64,000 nucleotides of DNA from Collybiopsis luxurians FD-317 M1 (taxonomy: Eukaryota; Basidiomycota; Agaricomycetes; Agaricales; Omphalotaceae), in contig KN834751.1 of assembly GCA_000827265.1 (NCBI GenBank), positions 1,607,123 through 1,671,122 on the forward strand. The letters run 5' to 3'. Below are positions 56,201-64,000 of this stretch, piece after piece. The stretch's first letter is position 1; the number at the start of each line of letters is the position of its first letter. Below the pieces are notes generated by a model that worked only from the letters and a program-made list of their open reading frames with translations, was not told the origin of the DNA and searched no databases. Made by a program: the position numbers and the translations under genes.

Positions 56201-57306
56201 TGGTAACAGTTGTCACTCTCTTTCCAGACAATTCAAGAATTGTTTCTGGGTCAGATGACAATACCATTAGGATCTGGAGTACTTCCACTGGTAGAGTGGA
56301 ACATGTGCTAACAGGGCATACAGGCTGGATAACTGCTGTGACTGTTTTTCCGGACTGCTCTAGGATTGTCTCAGCCTCATATGATTGGACAATCCGAATA
56401 TGGAATAGCTCTTCTGGAAGATCAGAATGTGTACTCAAGGGACACTCTGAGTGTGTTCTCAATGTTATAATCTCCCCAGATATTTCCAGGGTTGTTTCAC
56501 GTTCAGATGATAACACCATTAGAATTTGGAATATTCTTAATGGGAAGACAGAGCACATATTGCAAGATGTTTTCACCCATAATGGGAGTCTGGCCATTTT
56601 TCCAGATAGTTCAAGAATAGCTACTGGGTCACACTTTGGGACAATTAGGATTCAGGATATATCCACTGGGAAACTACACCATACTTTGACCACAGACTAT
56701 GATTCTATTGCAGCCATTGCTATCTTCCCAGACAATTCTAAAATAATCTCAGTTTCAGACAATAATGCTATAATAATTTGGAATGCCATAACAGGAAAAA
56801 TAGTATACAGAATGACTTTTCCCTCTATTGGTGTCAAAAATATTGTTGTATCTCCAGATGGTTCTAGAGTGTTCTTTTACTTCCATGACTTTACTCTTTG
56901 GGAATGTGATATTTGCAGACAAACAAATCAAGTTTTAATGAAAGATGTATACTGTTGGGACTCCGCCCTTCATCAGCTCTCAACTCAATTACAAGCATAC
57001 GCTTTGAGCAAGAAATATGATGAACTACTTTTGCTGCAATTCAATCCCAAATCACCTAGCAGTCTTCAAAGTAAACATGTCATGTGGATACCGCCTCATC
57101 AGAGGGACATTGCATGCGTGACCTCATCTGACTCCTTGATTTGCTTAGGTCATAGGTCAGGACAAGTAACCATTATTGATATGACCTACCCATGCAATCA
57201 AAATGCTCTAAACTTTGACATCTTGAATAGAGACAACTCCAGTAGCTCTAAAACTTCACTTAAGGTCAGAATGATGAAGCTCCTGCACAAGTTCAAAACA
57301 CACTGA
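53238..57306 (+). CDS. NACHT-WD40 STAND protein (NLR-like), paralogue 3
   Basis: Three exons, 53238-53385, 53458-54932 and 54985-57306, encode 1314 aa. Exon 1 carries AHDFSVYGGEYNAVQGDQ (about 19-36), the counterpart of the short motif in the other two proteins. Exon 2 encodes NACHT with P-loop GIAGTGKST (about 100-108), the FFCSRNSTERKDILRIIPTI sensor region and Walker B LVIDGLDECS. Exon 3 encodes about 13 WD40 repeats, several with SRIVSGS-DG/N-T-IRIWN spacing and one degenerate unit (IRAFRG), then a long linker and the shared IPPHQRDIACV and GQVTIIDM blocks. It is closer to paralogue 1 than to paralogue 2 in the NACHT region (for example EEREISSKFQ, YATQVALHEV). Apparently intact. The inferred role is signal sensing and oligomerisation upstream of a cell-death or defence response; no effector domain is fused. 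Confidence 0.92.
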
Positions 57307-58242
57307 CCAGACTTGCATATTTATGTCAGCCTTAACTTCTATAATATAGTGCTACTAAAAATTTGTATTTCAGTGATTCAGGACCTCTGTCAATGTCCAG
57401 CTGCAGATTTGTTAATTGTAGATTTTGTAGTTGTGAGCACTGAAAATAGGTATCTTATCAAATTATAGGTTGTTATTGTAGTATTTATTTATGACTCATG
57501 TCAAATTTAGTCAGTCCCCTGTAAGCAGAAACACTGATAATGATATGTGTATTATATGAAGTAAGTTGGCACCTTGGGCAGAACAAGTACAGATTACTCT
57601 TTATACCAAAATGATATGAGTACTCCCTAAAGGTTTCCTGCTGTATTCTACCTGCCTGTGCTTCTGACACTTGATTGTTTAGGACTACTGTGCCCAAGAT
57701 TGTTCCACCTTAAACTTACAACTATGATCCTTCAATCAAACCATCTATTTGGATACACAGGGAAAGCTGCAGAGTAAGAGGGAGCAATAGTCAATAATGG
57801 TGTTGATTTGATAAGAATAAGTAATCAAGGAGGCATGATAGCTTAATTATACAACAAACACAACGAAGCACTAACTTAAAATACTCAGCTTTATACCTAG
57901 CATCTACAACCTACATTCGGCTTCAGTGAAGCTTATTTCAGACCAGTGTAACTCTACTGGTACAATGATATGGGTTTCTATGGCCATAGTGAGTATGTTT
58001 TAGACCAGGTCCAGAGTGTCCGAAATCACTTAAGAATTCTATAACCTGTTCTAGCTCCAGTCGTAGAAAGTGCTAAGGGAAAGTTAAGTATATAAGATAC
58101 TTTTCTATGCATATTTCAAGTATTCACTAAGATTGTCCGATGAGAATTGAATGGATCCTCAGTAGTACCAGAAGACTAGCAATGACGTGGCAGCATAACG
58201 ATATAACAAACATAACTGAGTACCAACTCAATATAGTCAATT
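57307..58242. other. intergenic, includes first copy of a direct duplication
   Basis: AT-rich sequence downstream of NACHT-WD40 gene 3. Its second half (57831-58095) duplicates the 3' end of the neighbouring DUF6534 gene. No gene recognised. Confidence 0.45.
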
Positions 58243-58437
58243 TTATGCCTTTGTTGCCCTGCATCTATAGCCTACAATCAGATGCTGTGAGACTTCCTTT
58301 AGGCCACGGCCGTACTGGAACAATAATACGGGCTTCCACGGCCTTAGGGAGTAAGTTTTAGATCTGGTCCCGAGTGTCCAGATACGACCCGGTGCTGTGG
58401 TCCTGGAAAGCAAAGGAGCAATGTTAATACTATAAAG
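57831..58437. repeat. direct duplication of about 260 bp, period about 350 bp
   Basis: 57831-58095 and 58182-58437 share in order: ACAACAAACA/ATAACAAACA, TTTATACCTAGCATCTA/TTTATGCC..GCATCTA, GTGA-GCTT-TTT-G-CCA, TACTGG-ACAATGATA-GGG/ACTGGAACAATAATACGGG, TTCTATGGCC/TTCCACGGCC, GAGTATGTTTTAGA/GAGTAAGTTTTAGA, GGTCC, GAGTGTCC, and a GGAAAGT-AA...ATATAAGA tail. The second copy overlaps the last codons and stop of the DUF6534 gene. Confidence 0.65.
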
Positions 58438-59757
58438 AGCAGCTTGCGAGAGGTATACCGTTTTTTTAAATGCTATGGCACTCAACTCTGAAGACTGACT
58501 ATGATGTGTTATATTTTCATCCGATTGTGCAAATTGAAGACTGTCAAGCTGTTCCATGTTACAAGCTTCTTTGGATTTGGCAGTGTTGGTGAGATAATAT
58601 CGAATGTTGAGGATTACGAGGAGTGTGACAGAATGCATATTTCCCAAACCATCACAAATTGCAATGTGAAAAATTTGAGCTGGGAATGTCATAAAAACAC
58701 AGAGATCTGTAACTGACATTGCAGCTAAAGCATTTTAGTGAAAAGAGCCAACGGCATGACTTATAAACCTATCTGTGGCAAATCCACTTTCAATCAATAC
58801 TCGCACCAAATAAGAAACAACTCGTCTTGTTGGTTTGTACTGTGGATTTGCCTTTTTAAGCTGATCGCTGGGTCAGCCTTTGAAAAAACCTTATGCAAAT
58901 TGTAGCTAACCAAAACAATCATTGTGACGGTAATTATCACATCACAAGCCGTACTCGATGCCAGCCACATCTGAACATTAAACATGTTGAGCCGTGATTG
59001 ATGCCACAGCACATTGCGAGTACATACCTGTTCATAAACTAGTGAATCATTATATATACTTCCTCCTTGGCCCTGAAGAACTTTCACTCCGCCTATAATG
59101 GACGTGATGGAAGAAAAAGTAGCTAACTGTATAATGAATAATGTGAGCCATTCATTTGTTTAATCATGATTTATTTGAACCATACAATTGCCACAACGAT
59201 ACTGATGGCTTTGGTGTAGTTTGAGCTTGAGAACAGCGTCATCCTGTGGGCGTAAAACAATTGAACTGGACAGCTAGCTAGCACTTTGTGAGAAGGAGCT
59301 GCCTTGTGAGGAATTGAAAAATCCAGAATTACCCATAACGGTGAGTACAGGAACTGAAAACCATCCCAAATTGATTTGTTGAAGCATATTGATATCTCCA
59401 AAGTGAGTACCAAAAGCAATGACGATATCATGAATGTTCATGGCCGTTTGTATGGTTCCAATAAGCAATAGATAGAAAACGAGAATCTTGATTCGGGACG
59501 GATCCTTTGGAAATGCTTGATAGTAAATCCCTGGAACATGAAAAGAACAGAAGACTAGTGAGATTATTTCCTCCAGACTGGACTGATTACCCACAAGCTT
59601 GGGAACAAAAAAATCCATATAATATCCATGTGAAGATGTATCCCAGAATCTACCAATTTAAATTGAAAGCTGGAGGGTCCTTACTTCCATGCGAGCATAC
59701 CTTAGGGACAGCGCTGTAAAATTTTATAAAGAATGGTTTACAAGAATTCAAAATCAT
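58243..59757 (-). CDS. DUF6534-type multi-pass membrane protein
   Basis: Eight exons, 59757-59701, 59649-59595, 59530-59333, 59277-59186, 59126-59028, 58970-58890, 58851-58761 and 58724-58243, give 384 aa with every phase consistent. Recognisable family blocks are ILGYIFTWILYGFFCSQAWIYYQAFPKD, the helix ILVFYLLLIGTIQTAM with an 'H-D' pair, LGWFSVPVLTVM, 'QLFYAHR', WLASSTACDVIITVTMIVL, 'TRRVVSYLVRVLIESGFAT' and 'NMHSVTLLVILNIRYYL'. DUF6534 proteins have about seven helices, are very numerous in Agaricomycetes and have no known function. Two introns have non-ideal signals (GTTTTT and GTCATG donors), and the first exon lacks the usual longer N-terminus. A recently decayed copy is therefore possible. 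The C-terminal tail runs into a duplicated segment and may be foreign to the family. Confidence 0.7.
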
Positions 59758-62700
59758 AGAGAGAATGTGCGAACTGACAGCTGTGCCACCACAGATGAGG
59801 ATGTTACGGAGGACAGTGACGACATTGTGAGGAGACGCTGTTTAGTGGGGAAGGATGGAAGCTCATTCCTTTCTGAAACAAAAGGATGGATATATGTGCC
59901 ACATGTTTTGATTGACAGCACTTGCCGTGCCGATCGTCTCCATCGAACTTTGCTTCTCAGCGCCGTTGTTCGCTTCCAAGCTCGCTTGGTTGTTGAATTA
60001 ACCAATCTTGGAAATTGAAGAAGAGCGCTTCAATTCCTTCTGATTATACTTCCTTGATCGCTCACAGTCGCTACGCACGCCGTTCGGGCCTTCAGGAGCG
60101 GTAAATATACCAATAACGCCTATCGAAGAATGTTTCTGCGTTTCCAACCAGGGTCCAGTCCGCTTTCACCTACTTATTATCCCTCGCGTCATAGACTTAA
60201 TCCAACCCTTCTAGTCACGTCCGGACCAAGTCGCGACAGTCTGCTACGCTACTATCAGCGGAAGGATCTCTTGTTACCTACTAATGCTCGAACTTCAACA
60301 GAAAGTGGGATTGTGTTGTGATCATCAGACACTAAAGATTAATTACTGCGAGGCGCGCAAACTTAATCGAAAACACTGTACAAATCAACTACTGTACAAA
60401 TTCAAATGCTTTAGAATTCCTTATCCGCACCACGACATATATCAGACCTTTCCAGTAGCTAACCGTAATGGGTCTAGGAGTTAAACGTCAAGTCCGTCCG
60501 AGATTATACTGCCTGAAGTGTAAACGGGTAGTTTGATGGATTGGCGCCAAGTCCATAGACCTTCGGCTCCCAATTTTTTATCCGACGATGTTTTGCAAAA
60601 ACTTATTAATTATTTATCGAATCAGGATTCTCCTGATCAGCAAATCTCCGCCGGCGATATACCTATGGATAATCTATCAACGGTCGCAATTAGTTCCTTA
60701 TATAGTATCCATTTCCTTGCTTGCATTTACATCTGTTCCTCGTCGTTCGGTGTATTTCACATTCTCAAGTTGGGTATATCTATAGGTAGTCACGACACTT
60801 CTGTATCCTCGTTGAATCTGTCATTAATTTCTCAACCAACTCTTCCCTATGTAATAGAGAGGGTGCGGCAGTGCCTCACAGTTTGATTCAACCATAATCT
60901 CACATAGAAACCTCTTATCAAGTTCTTGCGACCTCATTGACACCAATTTTTGAGTCAGTCCTCAAATTCGCCCTGACAACCAATTGGCGAATCAACAGCT
61001 TCTCGACGAACTTTTAAGACCCAGTAGCGTTGATTCAACGGTGGACATAATCGGATTGAAAACAGACATGAATTTGATACGGAGAATATCAATATGTCGA
61101 ACATGATCGAGGTTGTAGTAAGGCGACGATCCATACCCTTACACTGCTTATCCTCCCACAAAAAAAGAGGAAGGGAAGGATCAATGTCGCACAGGCATAG
61201 AGGCGTAGGAATGAGCCATTGATTGACCATCATTGAGGAGGTGAGTCGGCATCCATACTCATACACTACTTATCCTCCCTAAAAAAAATGAAACGTAAGG
61301 ATTAATGTCGCACAGGCGCAAGGGGTGTAAAAGCGAGGCATTGATTTGAGAGTAAGAAAAATGAGGAATATGTATAGTAAGTAATCGACAAGATAGGCAA
61401 GTGAAAAATAGGCATCATGATAGAATAGAGACCAAAGCCTCGCGCATGGGGCCTTGAATAACGCAAGTGGGCATTAAAAAAAGCAATAGAAAATGGAAAA
61501 CGTAATGGGAATGAGTGGTATGTAATGTTGATCGAAGGAAATCGCTAGTTTAGTTTCTCATTTAACAGGGCGATGGACAGGCGTATGAGATGCCCAATCG
61601 GCAATTAGATCACGATCACATCCCGCAAGTATGGAAGTTCAAACAGGATGAAGACTAAATATGGCCAAAGAGTGATATTTGATAACGGCATTATCCTAAT
61701 GGAAGATTCGACCAGATCTTGAATTTAGACGCTTCCCTTGAGGTTGTTAATCCAGATCCATATAAAAGTTGCAGAGAATGGAGAACGCTTCAACACTCCA
61801 AATATGGGACGTTTTCAGGTGATCTAGTAATTGGGCAATTTATAGCCTGTCCCACCCTAAAAAGACGTGTCGACACGATGACATACATCAGCCTACTGAT
61901 CATCATACTCTAACTTCCTTGCTTAAAGGAGTCTAGGAGTGTAGGACATGACAAGTTCAAAGCTTCGCCATTGTTGGCCCTCTGTTCTCAACATGCTTGC
62001 AAGAGGCTGGAGCTGTACTTCAGCCGATGTGTTGCTGCATTATTTAACCAGGACTTTCATTTTCCAATTCTTATTGCTGATTCCGGGTAGGGCCCAATGT
62101 GTATTTACAATACGTCCCTGTTTACAAGTTTACGGTATGATATTGACTTATGCCCGAAACGAGCTAAGACTACAAGTAGTCCCAATGGACCAAACTGTCT
62201 ACATAAGTAAAATACCTATATAGAAAACGATGCGCTAGGGATGACGGCCTAGTGCGGACGGTAAAGGGATCGGAAAGAAGGAAATATATATAGAATACAG
62301 TAATGACATTAAGATATATGCGAAATCGTTCAATAGCATGAGATGAAATGGAAGAGGTGTCTCGATTGTCGAGTGGATGCGGACTGGTAGTAGTGGAATA
62401 TCTTGTGAGCGCTCTCGAGCCTCTTGGGAACGAATAAGTGGCCCGAACGGAGCTCGCAGGCGATTTGGGCAGTGATGACAATCTCGAAGCGGCAGCGTTC
62501 AAATTGAAAAGCGCTGACTGAGAATACGCTGTCGAGTGCGACAGATGGCCTCGGTAGTCCCTCGCGACTGCTCTCGAGTGACGGAAAGGCCCATCTTCCT
62601 CCGTTTCCGAGCCATTCTAAAAACTGCATTGGATGGAAGCTCCACCAAACGCGAGCCTATGATGATGAAACGACAAGGCGATGTCAACGAAGTCGCATTA

Positions 62701-62829
62701 TGATGATCTCGAGGTCTCCTGGGTTTCGGCGAGGGAGATTCATCCATCTAGCCCTTATACGCGAAACTATTTGGTTTAGCGTAAAGGCACGCGGCCGAGG
62801 TTTCGGCAAAATTACCGAATGGGGAAAAG
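59758..62829. other. 3-kb region without a supportable gene
   Basis: Short frames on both strands lack family resemblance or splice structure. The region contains a tandem duplication at 61106-61347 (listed separately). No RNA gene or retroelement boundary was found. Confidence 0.4.
61106..61347 (+). repeat. tandem duplication, about 120-bp unit, two copies
   Basis: 61106-61226 and 61230-61347 share CCATAC-C, TACACT(G/A)CTTATCCTCCC, a poly-A run, AAGGAT(C/T)AATGTCGCACAGGC and GCATTGATT-like blocks in the same order. Differences are mostly transitions. Function unknown. Confidence 0.65.
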
Positions 62830-63550
62830 TTACATCACCTTATTGTTGCAGATAACTCCAGATGAACAACTAGTGGCAAGAGCATTAGCAGGGGGCAAAG
62901 CCTCAGGGTTCCCAGATGCTGATTCCACCATCATATCGTATTCAGCAAGAACATGTTTGATTTCAGAATATGTATGACTGCCATGATTCTGCAGGATCCA
63001 CAGGTAGGTAGTTGGATGAGAGGGATCGGAGGTTGTCATCAGAGACTTTACATCCCACATCACTGGCAGATTTACGCAATGCTTCCAACTGCTTGAAATA
63101 TTCTTCAAAGCACATTCCAGGAATAAATTGAAATTGCTGAATACATTCTTTTGCAAGGGTCTGAGCAGCAGCCGAAGTTGTATTGTATTCAGTAGTAAGA
63201 ATTGTCCACGTTGTATGAATGGCCATATCCTGAGTAATCCCAATAGCACAAGGATCTTTAATGTTTTGATATACAATCCCCGCCAGATGTCCATCACACA
63301 ACTCCCATTCTTCCAACAATGGATTGCAAGAGTTAATGGGAGTAGGCACAGGTGCAGGAGTGATAGGGGTGCCAGCAGGAGGAGGACCAGGAGCGAGAAT
63401 GGTGCCATCAAGATAACCACTGAGTCTTGTTAAACGAGCAACACTTCTGAGATGATCACGGAAGACTGCCCAGTTACTCAGACTGAGTAGCTGTCAATCT
63501 TCAGGGAAAGTGATGAGATTGGGCAAGGCATTAGAAGCAGAGGTAGACAT
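62830..63550 (-). pseudogene. copia-type gag relic
   Basis: Minus strand from ATG at 63550 (MSTSASNALPNLITFPED) to a TGA, then LLSLSNWAVFRDHLRSVARL, 'LSGYLDGTI', a Pro-rich loop, 'WELCDGHLAGIVYQNIKDP', 'AIHTTWTILTTEYNTTSAAAQ' and 'FEEYFKQLEALRKSASDVG'. These are the N-terminal gag/UBN2-like features of Ty1/copia elements. A frame change near 62990 (YIF stop against HTYSEIKHVLAEYDMM) breaks it, and no pol follows downstream. The family differs from the element at 21279. Its upstream part, with any LTR, would lie in 63551-64000 or beyond the window. Confidence 0.75.
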
Positions 63551-64000
63551 CTTTTGTAGGGGTCACAATGGTGTGTCAATTTAGGACTATATTTGTTCAC
63601 GCATATTCTGACTGCGAATCTGAAAGATACTAAGTCCTGTGTAAGTACACAATAACCTCAGAAAGACAGAGCACATCTCTTGTTACCTAAGTCTGGTGTA
63701 AGTACATGATAACTGTAGGTAACATATAAGTATGTGAGAAACAGAGAAGAAGAAGAAGAAATACATACCCTCAGAAAGACAGAGCAAATCTGAGGGTACG
63801 GGAGCGAAATGAAGGTATAAAAGTACATAGTCGGAATAAGCTTGAACAGCTGAAACAAGGATGGAGGAAGTGAAACAAACTACGGAATAAAGAAAGGAAG
63901 AAAGTCCGTTGGAAGTAAACTAGTATAAGATAGCAACTTCCGCAACCCACAGGACACCATGAGTCAGTGTACTTGGTCACGCACCAGCTCCAGATCCAAC
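63551..64000. other. upstream flank of the gag relic, possible LTR remnant
   Basis: The block CCTCAGAAAGACAGAGCA occurs at 63656-63673 and again at 63769-63786, and GTGTAAGTACA-like blocks are also repeated. No LTR ends could be defined before the window stops. Confidence 0.4.

Noticed and set aside
1..64000. CRISPR arrays, riboswitches, rRNA genes
   Set aside because: None seen. The repeats present are two-copy duplications or LTRs, without regular spacers, and the window is clearly nuclear fungal DNA.

Overview
This is a stretch of chromosome from a filamentous basidiomycete, most likely an Agaricomycete. Genes are split by many short introns (mostly 45-65 nt, GT-AG). Several encoded families are ones I know mainly from mushroom-forming fungi: DUF6533- and DUF6534-type membrane proteins, a DUF6699 protein, a Cys-rich single-pass surface protein, an expanded-type G-alpha subunit, and NACHT-WD40 STAND proteins. 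Exon structures were worked out by hand from splice signals, reading phase and family resemblance. No database search was run.

Layout. 1-834: 3' end of a DUF6533 membrane protein. 2665-3008: solo LTR with a perfect target duplication. 3745-7760 (minus): NACHT-WD40 gene 1. 8873-9565: DUF1349 protein. 9570-9735: partial second copy of the promoter and first codons of REX1. 10156-12113 (minus): uncharacterised seven-exon gene. 12868-15268: REX1-type DEDDh RNA exonuclease. 15620-15712: intron-containing tRNA-Asp. 16847-17773: PhzF-like isomerase. 18435-19669 (minus): seven-TM protein. 21052-21127 (minus): tRNA-like sequence. 21279-26572: complete but dead Ty1/copia element with a 208-bp solo LTR inserted inside it. 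28085-29000: UbiA prenyltransferase. 32535-33917: single-pass surface protein. 34760-36474 (minus): divergent G-alpha subunit. 39132-41514: DUF6699 protein. 43806-47757: NACHT-WD40 gene 2, with a MITE in its first intron. 50316-52641: MFS transporter. 53238-57306: NACHT-WD40 gene 3. 58243-59757 (minus): DUF6534 protein. 62830-63550 (minus): copia gag relic.

The main system is the set of three paralogous, apparently intact NLR-like (STAND) genes. Each has the same three-exon architecture: a short first exon with a Gly/Asn/Gln-rich motif, a NACHT exon of exactly 1475 nt in all three copies, and a WD40 exon of variable length (12-13 recognisable repeats). In fungi such proteins are thought to act as non-self or damage sensors: the WD40 propellers sense, the NACHT ATPase oligomerises, and the N-terminus passes the signal on. 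The N-terminal motif here may be an amyloid-type signalling motif. Copies 2 and 3 also share a nearly identical 45-nt leader with a direct repeat of TGTGACA at the same distance from the start codon.

The window also records genome defence against transposons. All ten in-frame stops of the copia element outside the nested insertion are TGA, many at expected arginine positions. Most differences between its two LTRs fall at CpG sites. Both point to cytosine methylation followed by deamination.
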